64,000 nt of DNA from Laspinema palackyanum D2a (GCA_025370845.1 JAMXFF010000002.1:298542-362541); one strand, 5' to 3'. Counted from the first letter of the stretch, positions 43,555 to 53,004 are shown. A program made the numbers and translations. Notes: a model not told the origin generated them from the sequence alone.

Positions 43555-44526
43555 TTATAGGGAATCAATTTTTCGGGCGGTTTCTGATAGGTTAGCTTCT
43601 CGTTGACCTTGCGATCGCGCTTGGGTACAGATTAAACCGATGGGAGTTGATAGAATATCGGCGAGGGTGGCTTTTTGGGCAACTGCTTTTAAGGTATTTA
43701 GGGGTAACTCTTTTAAAACCCAGCGAGTTAATCGATAAAGATATTCCCGTTGGTCCAACTCTCTCATCAAATCAATTCCGTGGAGTTCATGTAAGTAGCG
43801 ATTGGATTTGCCATATCGGCGCCATTGACTTTGTAATGCTTTCAAGGTTGTCCGATGGCGATGTTTGACGATCGCAGTGGGGGCAAATTCTAACTTCCAT
43901 TCGGTTTCTCTGAGGATGCGCCAGCAGATATCCGCATCTCCTCCGGTTGTTAGATAACTGCGAAATAATCCAACTTCGGCAAAAATCGAGCGGCGAATGC
44001 CCAGATTTGCCGTTTGTCCGTAGGGACAAAAGGGATGAGCTAAGGTATGTTTTTGAGAGAGGGTTTCTTCCCGTTCCGCATATTGTTCTAAGATGTTATT
44101 TCCCGGGAATGCGGCAATTTCTCCCACCACAATTCCCACATTTTCTTGAATAAAGGGCTGAATTAAGGAGAATAACCAGTTGGGTTCGGGACGACAATCG
44201 GCATCGGTAAAGGCAATGAATTCCCCGGTGGCGGCGCGGATGCCGGTGTTACGGGCGGCGTAGGAACTTTGGATTTGTGGTTCGCTAAGGGGACGAAGGG
44301 TGATTTCTGGGGTGTTTTGAACCGCATCTTGGAGGAGGATTGGGGTGCGATCGCTGCTATTGTTATCCACAAGAATATACTCTACCTTCTGTGGGGGATA
44401 GGTTTGCGATCGCAGGCAGTCTATCAAGTCCGGTAAATCCTGTTCGCCATTATAAACCGGCACCACGACGGATACCGGGGGCAAAAACGAGGGAGGCATC
44501 GGTTGGGATATCGGTTGAGGGTTCAT
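43555..44526 (-). CDS. Glycosyltransferase family 2
   Basis: The 323-residue product has the GT2 fold start VSVVVPVYNGEQDLPDLIDCL, ILVDNNSSDRT and the nucleotide-sugar/metal motif FTDADCRPEPNW near residue 105 (DxD variant DAD), followed by the acceptor region GGDADICWRI. GT2 enzymes transfer a sugar from a nucleotide donor. No membrane helix is obvious. The acceptor is unknown; mraY lies upstream on the same strand, with a gap of about 110 bp and an inverted repeat between them, so co-function in envelope synthesis is only possible. Confidence 0.88.
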   Translation of the reverse strand: MNPQPISQPMPPSFLPPVSVVVPVYNGEQDLPDLIDCLRSQTYPPQKVEYILVDNNSSDRTPILLQDAVQNTPEITLRPLSEPQIQSSYAARNTGIRAATGEFIAFTDADCRPEPNWLFSLIQPFIQENVGIVVGEIAAFPGNNILEQYAEREETLSQKHTLAHPFCPYGQTANLGIRRSIFAEVGLFRSYLTTGGDADICWRILRETEWKLEFAPTAIVKHRHRTTLKALQSQWRRYGKSNRYLHELHGIDLMRELDQREYLYRLTRWVLKELPLNTLKAVAQKATLADILSTPIGLICTQARSQGQREANLSETARKIDSL

Positions 44527-44576
44527 CAGAATTTATAAAATCATGATTTTAACTGATTTTAACTGATTTTAAATGA

Positions 44577-44602
44577 CAATGGCGCACAATCGTGCGCCAT
44601 TG
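44577..44602 (-). terminator. 11-bp hairpin after mraY
   Basis: CAATGGCGCAC (44577-44587) and GTGCGCCATTG (44592-44602) around AATC, between mraY and the GT2 gene. On the minus strand it is followed by an AT-rich run with TGATTTT-type direct repeats, not a clean T-tract. Confidence 0.45.
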
Positions 44603-44635
44603 GAGGGGAGTCATTGCGCCGAAGCTGAACGCGAA

Positions 44636-45730
44636 TTAACCTAAAGTCAGACCGAGGATAGCCAGAACCCCACAAATCACATAAAATGCAGCGACGATTT
44701 GCAATTCTGACCAGCCACTCAGTTCTAAATGATGATGAATCGGAGCCATTTTAAATAAGCGTTTGCCAATGCCATTGGGTCCTTTAGTCGCTTTATAATA
44801 AAGCACCTGGGCAATCACCGAAAGGGATTCCACAAAGAACAGTCCACTGATGATAAATAAAGCCCAGAGACTATCACTGGTGAGGGCAACGGCAGCTAAG
44901 GCACCGCCCAAGGCAAGGGAACCCGTATCCCCCATAAAGACTCGCGCTGGGTTGCGATTATAGGCGACAAAACCGATACAGCTACCACTGATGCAGGCAC
45001 AGAAAATTCCTAAACTGGGATGGGTGGAGGCAACTAACGCACCTAATCCCAAAAAGGCAACCGCCCCAGTTCCTCCCATCAATCCATCAACGCCATCGGT
45101 TAAATTGGTGGCATTACTTTCCGCAACTAAGACAAATTGGGCTAGGACCCAGAAGAAGAAACCCAAGGGTAAAACGATGCCAAAGGGGAGGGTAATATTG
45201 GTAATGGTTGGGGGTTGAGTTAAGGCTAATCCCAAACAAAAGAGGGCGCCGAAACCGAATTGTAAGGCCAATTTCATTTTTGGAGAAATGCCTTTATTCG
45301 ACTTGCGCCGGAGAATTTGCCAGTCATCCAACCAGCCAATAAAACCATAACTGAGGGTGAGAGCGACTGCCGCAGTCGCCTCGGGTGCAAACCCTGACCA
45401 AATCAGCGCCACCAGGGTTGCCACCGGAATAAAAAACACCCCGCCCATTGTCGGAGTGCCTGCTTTTTTCAAATGACTTTGAGGACCATCCTCTCGAATC
45501 ACTTGTCCAGTTTTGAGTCGTTGCAGGGCCGGAACCACCCAGTACCCGACAGCAACGGTTGCCAAAGTACAGGCAAACAGGGGTAGGGTCAAGGTTTCAC
45601 CGAGATTGGCGATTCTCCCACTCAACCCATCTAGGATGAGCGATGCCCCAGTCACGGCAACGGTTAAGAGCCAAAATAAACGAGTTCCTGACAGGTTCAA
45701 CGACTGAACCGATCCCATTTTTGCGTCCAC
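44636..45730 (-). CDS. mraY: Phospho-N-acetylmuramoyl-pentapeptide transferase
   Basis: The roughly 364-residue product has about ten membrane helices and the MraY signatures: GTPTMGGVFFIP (near residue 90), GWLDDWQ with the Asp pair (near 130), NATNLTDGVDGL (near 205), NPARVFMGDTGSLALGG (near 258) and the MAPIHHHLE histidine box (near 330). It makes lipid I on the cytoplasmic side of the membrane in peptidoglycan synthesis. The frame extends to GTG 45754; GTG 45730 starts VDAKMGS, with GAGG upstream, and is more family-like. Confidence 0.96.
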   Translation of the reverse strand: MDAKMGSVQSLNLSGTRLFWLLTVAVTGASLILDGLSGRIANLGETLTLPLFACTLATVAVGYWVVPALQRLKTGQVIREDGPQSHLKKAGTPTMGGVFFIPVATLVALIWSGFAPEATAAVALTLSYGFIGWLDDWQILRRKSNKGISPKMKLALQFGFGALFCLGLALTQPPTITNITLPFGIVLPLGFFFWVLAQFVLVAESNATNLTDGVDGLMGGTGAVAFLGLGALVASTHPSLGIFCACISGSCIGFVAYNRNPARVFMGDTGSLALGGALAAVALTSDSLWALFIISGLFFVESLSVIAQVLYYKATKGPNGIGKRLFKMAPIHHHLELSGWSELQIVAAFYVICGVLAILGLTLG

Positions 45731-45754
45731 TGATTTAATATCCTCACTCCACAC

Positions 45755-46059
45755 AGACTGTTACTCCAAGCTCGGCGATCGCTTCTCCGGTGAATCTCCA
45801 TTAAAAAATGCTCTAAAACCGCAAAACAGGTTCAAACGGGAAGGTTACAGGCCAAGAGACCTCTCCCCGGCCCTGTCCTAAGAGGAGAAGGAGAATCAAG
45901 AGACCCCTCCCCGGCCCTCTCCTACAAGGAGAGGGAGAATCAAGAACTTTTTTTCGGGCTATAGGGCCCTTCCGGCTCCCCCTTCCCTCGTAGGGAAGGG
46001 GGTTGGGGGGTTAGGTCTCTTGGCCTCCAGAATCAAAAAACCGGGTAAAAGTCAGAGGG
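45755..46059. other. Spacer of CTCTCCCCGGCCCT-type repeats, no gene
   Basis: Two imperfect copies of an AGAGACC.CTCCCCGGCCCT unit with GGAGAAGGAGAATCAAGA tails lie at about 45858-45945. A 10-bp hairpin (CCCCCTTCCC at 45978-45987, GGGAAGGGGG at 45993-46002) follows. No gene is seen. Confidence 0.6.
45858..46020. repeat. CTCCCCGGCCCT repeat tract
   Basis: Tandem and inverted copies of the same unit, ending in AGGTCTCTTGG, which is the complement of the CCAAGAGACCT start. The tract is therefore an imperfect inverted repeat of about 165 bp. Confidence 0.65.
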
Positions 46060-46293
46060 TTAGTCTTCCTCGACTAACTCGTTATCATCATCATCGTCAT
46101 CGTAGGTGCTATCTTCTACAGACATGAGTGCAGCAATTTCTTCTTCATCAATGGCATACTCACTCTCTTTGTCCTCCCGGGCAATCAAGCGACCATTGGA
46201 TTCTAGCCAATCAAGGATAGACGTTTCTTGTTGCAAAGGAATCACATCAGCAATTTTATAACGAGATTCTTCGCGTAGAGACGGGTTGTACAT
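46060..46293 (-). CDS. DUF3134 family protein
   Basis: The 77-residue product starts MYNPSLREESRYKIADVIPL, then ETSILDWLESNGRLIARE, and ends in an acidic tail of D and E. This matches the cyanobacterial DUF3134 family, of unknown function. The acidic tail may bind basic partners or metal (inference). The ATG at 46293 has no strong Shine-Dalgarno sequence. The gene stands alone. Confidence 0.85.
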   Translation of the reverse strand: MYNPSLREESRYKIADVIPLQQETSILDWLESNGRLIAREDKESEYAIDEEEIAALMSVEDSTYDDDDDDNELVEED

Positions 46294-46748
46294 CTAAAAC
46301 TCCTGAAAGTAAAGTCGCTCAAACTTAACGAGATCGGGCAAACTGTGGCGGGAGTGGCTGTCTTGGGGAGTGACCCCTTCCTATTGAGAAGTTTGGAGAC
46401 TCCGGCAGTGTAGACCCTTGTCAACCCTTGTCAACCGCTTCTGGGAAGCAGAGACGACGGGCTAACCCCTAACAGTACCCCTTGACAATTTTATCGGAAA
46501 TTGAATCATTCCCCCGGTTTTGGACTGAGAAAGAAGAGACCTCTTGCCCAAATCCGGCTTGATCCCCCCAACCCCCCTGAGATCCCCCTCCCGTCCCCCT
46601 TAATAAGGGGGAAGCCAGAGGAATAAAGGTTTAGTTTCTGGGGGGCTTTTTAGAATTTTGTAAGAAGTCTAATTAATATCCCCTGCATGGGCAACAGAAT
46701 GGCCTCCATAATGGTAGAAGCTGCTGAGTTGAACTTGAGGAAGTCTGA
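46294..46748. other. Spacer with dispersed repeat, no gene
   Basis: Contains a double TTGTCAACCC repeat near 46420 and the second copy of the GATCCCCCCAACCCCCC element at 46556-46655. The rest probably carries divergent promoters for DUF3134 and the fibrillin gene. Confidence 0.5.
46556..46655. repeat. GATCCCCCCAACCCCCC dispersed repeat, copy 2
   Basis: Homologous to 13500-13605, sharing the C-rich start, CCCCTTAATAAGGGGG palindrome, GGAATAAAGGTTTAGTT and GGGGGGCTTT end. Confidence 0.8.
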
Positions 46749-47333
46749 ATGATTGGAAAAACGGAATTATTAGAGGCGATCGCCGGGAAAAATCGCGGAA
46801 TACTCGCCACCCCCACCCAAAAACAAGCCATTCTCGCAGCGGTTTCCCAACTGGAGGACCGCAACCCCACCCCCCGTCCCGTGGAAGCAACGGATCTCCT
46901 AGGGGGAAATTGGCGACTGCTGTACACCACCAGCGACGAACTCCTCCGTCTCGATCGCTTTCCCCTGGCAAGTTTAGGCCAAATTTATCAATGCGTGCGT
47001 CCCAGTCAAGGCAAAATTTATAATATTGCCGAAATTTCTGGATTGCCCTACTTGGATGTTTTAGTCAGCGTAGCGGCTCGATTTGAAGTCGTTTCTGAGC
47101 GGCGAGTTGAGGTAAAATTTGAGCGGGCTGTTGCCGGATTACAGAGTCTAATTGGGTACCAATCCCCGGACCCCTTCATCAACGAAATTGAAACGGGCAA
47201 AAAATTTCTCGCTCTGGATTTCCAAATTCCTACCGGAGAACAACAAGGGTGGTTAGATATCACCTATCTGGATAGTGATTTGCGGATTGGAAGAGGAAAT
47301 AAAGATAGTGTTTTTGTATTAACCAAATCATGA
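46749..47333 (+). CDS. PAP/fibrillin family protein
   Basis: The 194-residue product has the plastid-lipid-associated (fibrillin) pattern: LLGGNWRLLYTTSDELLRLD near residue 50, LGQIYQCVR near 76, and a final TYLDSDLRIGRGNKDSVFVL. Fibrillins are lipocalin-like and in plastids bind plastoglobules; in cyanobacteria they associate with thylakoids and stress tolerance. GAGG lies about 9 nt before the ATG. The stop overlaps the start of the nuclease gene by 4 nt, so the two are translationally coupled. Confidence 0.88.
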   Translation: MIGKTELLEAIAGKNRGILATPTQKQAILAAVSQLEDRNPTPRPVEATDLLGGNWRLLYTTSDELLRLDRFPLASLGQIYQCVRPSQGKIYNIAEISGLPYLDVLVSVAARFEVVSERRVEVKFERAVAGLQSLIGYQSPDPFINEIETGKKFLALDFQIPTGEQQGWLDITYLDSDLRIGRGNKDSVFVLTKS

Positions 47334-48184
47334 TGAATGCCAACGCCACCCGAGAAGATTTTACCGTCTCTCGCCAAAATCGCCTCTCCCAAGGCCAACT
47401 GAATATGCTGCAAACTTGCCCGCGCAAGTTTCAATATACTTATCTGGAACATCTCTCCTCCCCCGTCACCCCGGACCAACGAGAAAAAATGGTCTGGGGG
47501 AGTCGGTTTCACCTGTTGATGCAGCAACGGGAACTCGGGTTACCCGTGGAAGTGTTGTTGCAAGCCGATGAACAAATGCAACGGTGTTATCAGGGGTTAC
47601 TGGAGGCTGCACCGGACCTATTTAAACTGGAGTCTCCTGGAAATCGCCAATTTCGGGCAGCGGAACATCGGCGGATTATGAATTTTCAAGGCTATTTATT
47701 CACGGTTATTTATGATTTAATCATCGCTGATGAAACTGGCGCTCAAATCTTGGATTGGAAAACCTATCCCCTGCCCAAAAAAGAGCGCACTTTAGAAGAG
47801 AACTGGCAAACGCGCTTGTATCCGTTTGTGTTAGCGGAAACTAGCGATTATGCACCGGAAGACATTACGATGACCTATTGGTTTGTGCAATCTGCCGACA
47901 AGGGGGACGATCGCCAGTCTAAGTCCGAATCTTGGACTTTCTACTACAATCGTGCTAAACATCAAGAATCCGCAAAATATCTCACTCATTTGTTAAATCA
48001 GTTACAAACCTGGAGTCAGGAGTATGAGATGAGTCAGCCCTTTCCCCAAGTGGCGGTAAGTGAGGGAGTCTGTTACTCTTGTCCCTTTGTCACGCGCTGT
48101 CAGCGTGGAGAGGGTTCTGGGTTCCGGGTCAATGAGGGCGATCGCATGACGGCTTTTTCTGACATTGAAGAAGTAGAATTGTAA
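47330..48184 (+). CDS. PD-(D/E)XK nuclease, Cas4/RecB-like with Fe-S cysteines
   Basis: The 284-residue product has His61 (WGSRFHLLMQQ), a D in VIYDLII (residue 129), the core ILDWKTY (Asp142, Lys144) and the QTRLYPF motif (Gln160), the RecB-family nuclease set. Cys30 (LQTCPRKF) and a C-terminal CYSCPFVTRC (near residue 250) match the four cysteines of a Cas4/AddB-type 4Fe-4S cluster. These nucleases process DNA ends. No CRISPR genes are nearby, so this is probably a stand-alone cyanobacterial form. Two adjacent ATGs (47330, 47333) are possible starts. Confidence 0.88.
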   Translation: MMNANATREDFTVSRQNRLSQGQLNMLQTCPRKFQYTYLEHLSSPVTPDQREKMVWGSRFHLLMQQRELGLPVEVLLQADEQMQRCYQGLLEAAPDLFKLESPGNRQFRAAEHRRIMNFQGYLFTVIYDLIIADETGAQILDWKTYPLPKKERTLEENWQTRLYPFVLAETSDYAPEDITMTYWFVQSADKGDDRQSKSESWTFYYNRAKHQESAKYLTHLLNQLQTWSQEYEMSQPFPQVAVSEGVCYSCPFVTRCQRGEGSGFRVNEGDRMTAFSDIEEVEL

Positions 48185-48256
48185 CCCGCCAAGGGAACGG
48201 GAAAATGATGACGAAATCAGCGGATCTCCTTAAATGCAGAACAGCTTATCGCCCTT

Positions 48257-51200
48257 TTAGGACCGGGAATGACAATTTTCCGGGGTATTCCACCGATCGC
48301 CAGAGGGGTTGGCAGTGGGTGCAGTGGTGAGGATGAGTTGACCATTGGGGGCGATCGCCCAGGTATTGGCCTCGACTAAGGGAGGAGGCGGGGGAATCGT
48401 CGCGGGTCGATCGCCGGTGAACCGCTGTGAGGTGAAATCCCGATTGCTTTGCACGGTTCCCAAATCCTCCAGGATGCGATCGCCATTGAAGGGGTCCGTG
48501 GGATTGGGGGGTAATCCTCCGCGTCCTGTCACAATAAACTCACTTTGGGAGGCCCCCGTACCACAACCTTCAAAGACGAGATTTCCCAGGTTAAGCATTT
48601 CTGAGGGGAGAGCAATTAACCCGTCGGTGGGTTGGAGATCCGGGGTATCGACTGAGACTACTCCATCGATGCCTTGGTTAGAACTGGCGGTAATTTGACT
48701 CTCGGGACTCTCAAACAGAGCTTGGGTGAAGATTTGGATGTTGCCGCCGGTGCCTTCTACCGCAGTGGCCCTAATTCGACTATTTTCCAGTAAGGCGATC
48801 GCATCGGTGGTGACTGCCACATTGCCACCATCTCCGGTTCCTAACGCTTCAGCGGAAATAGTAGACCCTTGTCGCAGGGTCAGCAGATCATTCACCTTTA
48901 ATTGAACATTACCCCCTCGACCGGATGCGGCGATTCCGAATAGAAACCCAGAATTCAGACTCAAGCGATCGCTGGCAATGTTCAGATTACCGGCCTCTCC
49001 GGTCCCTAGAGCACTGACGGTGATGCCACTGTTTTCTAGGATCAGCGATCGCGTATCTATTTGCAAAAATCCGGCATCGCCGATTCCCTGAGTGGCCGTT
49101 TCCAAGGAACTGTTTTCTTGCAGTTCCACAGATTCGGATGCGGAAATTCCCAAAAAACCGGCATTTCCCTCACCCCCAGCAAAGGTGGAGACCAGGGATT
49201 GATTTTGGAGGCTCAATTGACCGGTTTCGATTAGCACATACCCCGCACTTCCCGATCCTTGACTGGTGGAAATCATGGAGGATTGGTTTTGGAGTTGGAC
49301 AGACTCCGATGCGTTGACCCGAATATTGCCCCCGGATCCGGTGGCGAGGGTGGAAGCGATGATTTGCGATCCGTCTTGTAAGCGTAAGTCACCTGTATCA
49401 ATAAAGATATCACCGGCTGGACCACTACCACCCGTGCCTGTTAGCAAATAAGCGCCTTGGAGATCAATGCGATCGCTGGCGCGGACTGTCAAGGTTCCCC
49501 CATTTCCCTGAGTGAGCGTGCCAGTGGCGATGTGAGCCGAGTTGCGAACGCTGAGTCTCCCGGTTTCCAGAGTGAGATTGCCCGCGTTACCGGAACCGGA
49601 ACTCACCGTAAATAATCCATCCTGAATCTGCTCCGGTTCAAACCCGCCTTCTACAACTGCTTGAACTAAATTAAAGGTTCCGGTTCCGGTCAGTTCTACA
49701 AAGTCCGTCGCTCGAATAGTGAGGTTGCCTCCGTCGCCGGTTCCTTCGGTGGAGGTGGAGATGAGCGCTCCATCCCGGACAATCAGCGATCGCGTGTTGA
49801 GGGTCAAACTTCCCGCCGGTCCCTCAGACTGCGCTTGGGTTTTGATACTGCTGAGATATTGTCCATCGGCACTGGTGCCGCTGACTTCTATTTCTGAGGC
49901 AGTGACGGTGACGATTCCCCCGGGCACTGCGGCGAAGGTGGTGGCAACAATCTGAGCCCCTCCGCGAAGGTTGAGTTGTCCGGTTTGAATCTTAATATTT
50001 CCAGCAGGTTGAGTGGCATTGACATAAGCACTGGCAAAGATGCCACTGTTAAACCGACCGCCGAAACTGGTTCCCCCTATTTCGATGGAGTCCGATACCG
50101 TGATGCTAATGGTTCCCCCTAGACCTGCACCAAAGGTGGAGGCGGCGATCGCACCTCCATTTTGGAGTTTCAGGGTTTGGGCATTTAGGGTGATATCCCC
50201 CGCATCCCCACTGCCCAAATTATCGGCAAATAGTTCGGATTCGATGAGGTGTACCGTGCCACTGTTGACGCTCATGTTGCCTCCCGTCCCATCGCCAAAG
50301 GTAGCGGTAGACATAAAGGCGGAGTCAGTGAGCGTTAGGGAGGGGGTATTTAAAGTGAGACTGCCTCCGTTGCCCGTACCGAAGGTGATAGAAAAAATGC
50401 CGGTTCCGACGTCTTCGGGGCGGGTGATTTCTTGGTTAAACAGGCGATCGAGGGTTTGGTTAAAGCGGTTGTCCCCAGTCATGACCACTGCATCGGTTGC
50501 CTCGATGGTGAGTTGGCCTCCGGTGCCACTGCCAAAGGTGGAGGCGGAAATCAAGGCGCGATCGCTTAAGTTCAGGCGTTCCGTGGTGATTTCGATGCCT
50601 CTGCCGGTTCCGTTCCCCAAGTTATCGGCTAAAATTCGGGATTGGTCGGTGAGGGTGAGGTCGCGACTGCCGATGCGGATTTGTCCTCCCGCTTCTGCGC
50701 TCACGTCAAGCAATGCACCGGATGAAAGTGCGATATTTTCGGCAGTTAGGTCAATTGTACCACTGGGTGCCCTCAGTTGCGCGCCCGTGATGGCCAAGTT
50801 GTCCCCGACTACGGCTAACTGTTGGCCCGTGGGGACTTCTAGGCGAGCACCGTTGAGGGCAATGTTCCCCGGGTTGGTGCCGAGTTGCAACCCCATTGGT
50901 GAGCTTACCGTTAACAAGGGGGGGGTGTCTCCGGGATGGGCGGGAAATTCAGTGCGATCGCTAAATTGAATACGGTCCCCGGCACTGACAACAAATGAAC
51001 CCCCAATATTTAACTGAGCATTTGCCCCGAATATTATTCCATTAGGGTTTAATAAATATAGATTAGCCCTGCCATTGGCTTGGAGAATTCCATCAATAGT
51101 TGAAGGGTTAATTCCCGTGATTCGGGTGAAAATATTTTGAATACTATTGCCCTGATTAAAATAGGCGGTCCCCCCAGTGGGCAAGCTAAATTCCGTAAAA

Positions 51201-51409
51201 CTATGGAACAGATTGGACCCGGCAGGAGTGCCGCCGGTAATGACCAGGCGACTGCCCTCTGGGGTGACGATAGAATTAACGGGAAGTGTGGGATCAGGAA
51301 CAATTTGAGCGCTGCTGGGATAGGAAAGTAGGCCAATGGAAAAGGGTAAAAGCAACCAGCGGATTTGCCAGGGGGGGTTGGGTTTAACCTGCCGAATTAG
51401 AGACAACAT
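48257..51409 (-). CDS. Filamentous-haemagglutinin-type exoprotein (two-partner secretion)
   Basis: The 1050-residue product has a signal peptide (residues 1 to about 35), a TPS secretion domain with SLPTGGTAYFNQGNSI, NGRANLYLLNPNGIIFGAN and SFVVSAGDRI (about residues 70-150), and a long beta-helical stalk of imperfect repeats such as STFGAGLGGTISI and SGSGNAGNLTLETG. It ends in a VTGRGGLPPNP segment. TpsA proteins are exported through a TpsB pore and act in adhesion, biofilm or contact-dependent effects. No tpsB or toxin C-terminus is seen, so the partner lies elsewhere. Plus-strand frames here are shadows. Confidence 0.9.
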   Translation of the reverse strand: MLSLIRQVKPNPPWQIRWLLLPFSIGLLSYPSSAQIVPDPTLPVNSIVTPEGSRLVITGGTPAGSNLFHSFTEFSLPTGGTAYFNQGNSIQNIFTRITGINPSTIDGILQANGRANLYLLNPNGIIFGANAQLNIGGSFVVSAGDRIQFSDRTEFPAHPGDTPPLLTVSSPMGLQLGTNPGNIALNGARLEVPTGQQLAVVGDNLAITGAQLRAPSGTIDLTAENIALSSGALLDVSAEAGGQIRIGSRDLTLTDQSRILADNLGNGTGRGIEITTERLNLSDRALISASTFGSGTGGQLTIEATDAVVMTGDNRFNQTLDRLFNQEITRPEDVGTGIFSITFGTGNGGSLTLNTPSLTLTDSAFMSTATFGDGTGGNMSVNSGTVHLIESELFADNLGSGDAGDITLNAQTLKLQNGGAIAASTFGAGLGGTISITVSDSIEIGGTSFGGRFNSGIFASAYVNATQPAGNIKIQTGQLNLRGGAQIVATTFAAVPGGIVTVTASEIEVSGTSADGQYLSSIKTQAQSEGPAGSLTLNTRSLIVRDGALISTSTEGTGDGGNLTIRATDFVELTGTGTFNLVQAVVEGGFEPEQIQDGLFTVSSGSGNAGNLTLETGRLSVRNSAHIATGTLTQGNGGTLTVRASDRIDLQGAYLLTGTGGSGPAGDIFIDTGDLRLQDGSQIIASTLATGSGGNIRVNASESVQLQNQSSMISTSQGSGSAGYVLIETGQLSLQNQSLVSTFAGGEGNAGFLGISASESVELQENSSLETATQGIGDAGFLQIDTRSLILENSGITVSALGTGEAGNLNIASDRLSLNSGFLFGIAASGRGGNVQLKVNDLLTLRQGSTISAEALGTGDGGNVAVTTDAIALLENSRIRATAVEGTGGNIQIFTQALFESPESQITASSNQGIDGVVSVDTPDLQPTDGLIALPSEMLNLGNLVFEGCGTGASQSEFIVTGRGGLPPNPTDPFNGDRILEDLGTVQSNRDFTSQRFTGDRPATIPPPPPLVEANTWAIAPNGQLILTTAPTANPSGDRWNTPENCHSRS

Positions 51410-52212
51410 AATGGCACGAAAGTGACAGGCCGGAGAGTATGCTCTAGGGTATCACAAGTTGGGGACAAACTGTCAGAACGGTTTAGTTTTTTGTAGGGGG
51501 TGGCTAGAACCCTAGTCAAGTCTTCTATTAAGGGGACTGGGAGAGGGGTTTTGGCCCTGATAGCGAGCAAGATGTGAGGGGACCCTGCACAGGCAAGACC
51601 CGCCGGGGGTTGAAACGATTGGCGGTCTAATAACTTAAGCAACAACCGGCGGGGGATTTATCCCCCGCCTGAGATTTTGCACCTGTTGCAACAACCGGCG
51701 GGGGTTTAAACCCCCGCCTAACAGCTCAAGTCGTCTAAAGACGACTGAAAACACCACTGGATATAGACTTGCAGTCGGTTTTTAACCGACTTTAGCTGTT
51801 AGGCCGCCAATCGTTTAAACCCCCGCCTGAGATTTTGCACCTGTTGCCACAACCGGCGGGGGTTTAAACCCCCGCCTAACAGCTCAAGTCGTCTAAAGAC
51901 GACTGAAAATACCACTGGATATAGACTTGCAGTCGGTTTTTAACCGACTTTAGCTATTAGGCGGGGGTTTAAACCCCCGCCGGTGTTGAAAATGCTGCAA
52001 GATGTCAGTTGAAACCGACTGAAACTATTAGACGGTAATGTTTTTAGACGGTTTTTAACCGACTTGATTCTGTTAGGCGGAGGTTTCAACACCCGCCTGG
52101 TGATCCCCCATTTTTAGAGGCGATCGCCAAAGTCAAACAGTTTGTCCAGAACTGGGGCAACATTATGATAATATTATTAAAATCATCTAACTTTATGAGT
52201 AGGAAACCCTTG
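51410..52212. other. Repeat-rich spacer, cluster 3; no gene
   Basis: The first 190 bp have no feature. From about 51600 the DNA is a chain of palindromes including a near-perfect tandem duplication with a 158-bp period. No gene is supported. The ATG frame at 52165 runs into the methyltransferase and is not preferred. Confidence 0.6.
51600..52100. repeat. CCGGCGGGGG/AGTCGGTT palindromic repeat cluster 3
   Basis: Contains GGCGGGGGTTTAAACCCC-type, AGTCGTCTAAAGACGACT and AGTCGGTTTTTAACCGACT palindromes. Units at 51691-51848 and from 51849 repeat with a 158-bp period; the first 114 bp or so differ at only about two positions. Hybrid palindromes with unlike halves occur near 51611 and 51803. Confidence 0.9.
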
Positions 52213-53004
52213 ATGAGTTCTGAGACTCCCCTTTCAGAAGAAAACCCCAGGGAGGCTAGTTTAGAAACCCTTGACCCTAGACCGGAAATTTATCCTGGGG
52301 AAGTTTTTGCGAATGTGGCGGATTTTGATAGTGGCATTCGCCAACTCCTGCCGATTTATGATGACTTATTGGCGGCGCTACTGCGTTGCATTCCGGTTAC
52401 CAGTAAACAGATTTTAGAATTAGGATGTGGGACGGGGGAACTCAGCCTTAAGCTATTGGCTCACTGTCCCGATGCTGAATTAGTGGCGGTGGATTATTCC
52501 CCGCGAATGTTGAGCGTTTGTCAGGATAAAATTGCAGCAGCAGGCTATGGGGAACGGGTGCGATGGATCGAGGCAGATTTTGGTAATTTGGCAACCTTAA
52601 ATGTGCGAATTGCACCGCATCAAGGGTTTGATGTCTGTGCCTCTTCGTTAGCGATTCATCATCTTAGCGATCCGGTCAAATTAAAACTGTTTAAATGGGT
52701 TCGTCAGAATCTGTCCCCAGGGGGATGTTTTTGGAATGCTGACCCCGTACTATCAGAAACTCCAGCTTTAGAGGCCGTTTATGATGCAGTCAGAGAGGAG
52801 GGGGTCAAGGCACAGGGAATCACCCTGGAAAAAGTACGGGCTAAATGTGGTCAAACCATTCCCCAGGGATACTCGGGTCCCGATCGCTTGGCAACGGTGT
52901 TAGAACAGGTAGAGCTTTTGAAATCTGCCGATTTTGCCACAGTAGCTATCCCTTGGAAACACTATGGACTGGCAGTTTTTGGGGGAATTTCTGGAGCGAT
53001 TTAG
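52213..53004 (+). CDS. SAM-dependent class I methyltransferase
   Basis: The 263-residue product has the class I methyltransferase motif I ILELGCGTGELSLKLL near residue 67, motif II-like LVAVDYSPRMLSVCQ, and ASSLAIHHLSDPVKLKLF with a post-motif IV loop near 145, ending in a WKHYGLAVFGG segment typical of UbiE/TylF-like small-molecule methyltransferases. The acceptor is unknown. ATG 52213 has AGGA about 10 nt upstream; ATGs at 52165 and 52195 are in frame but lack it. The repeat cluster lies directly upstream. Confidence 0.85.
   Translation: MSSETPLSEENPREASLETLDPRPEIYPGEVFANVADFDSGIRQLLPIYDDLLAALLRCIPVTSKQILELGCGTGELSLKLLAHCPDAELVAVDYSPRMLSVCQDKIAAAGYGERVRWIEADFGNLATLNVRIAPHQGFDVCASSLAIHHLSDPVKLKLFKWVRQNLSPGGCFWNADPVLSETPALEAVYDAVREEGVKAQGITLEKVRAKCGQTIPQGYSGPDRLATVLEQVELLKSADFATVAIPWKHYGLAVFGGISGAI

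Noticed and set aside
50040..50969. A 309-codon plus-strand ORF opposite the haemagglutinin gene
   Set aside because: It is the mirror of a highly repetitive coding strand, with proline-rich random composition.
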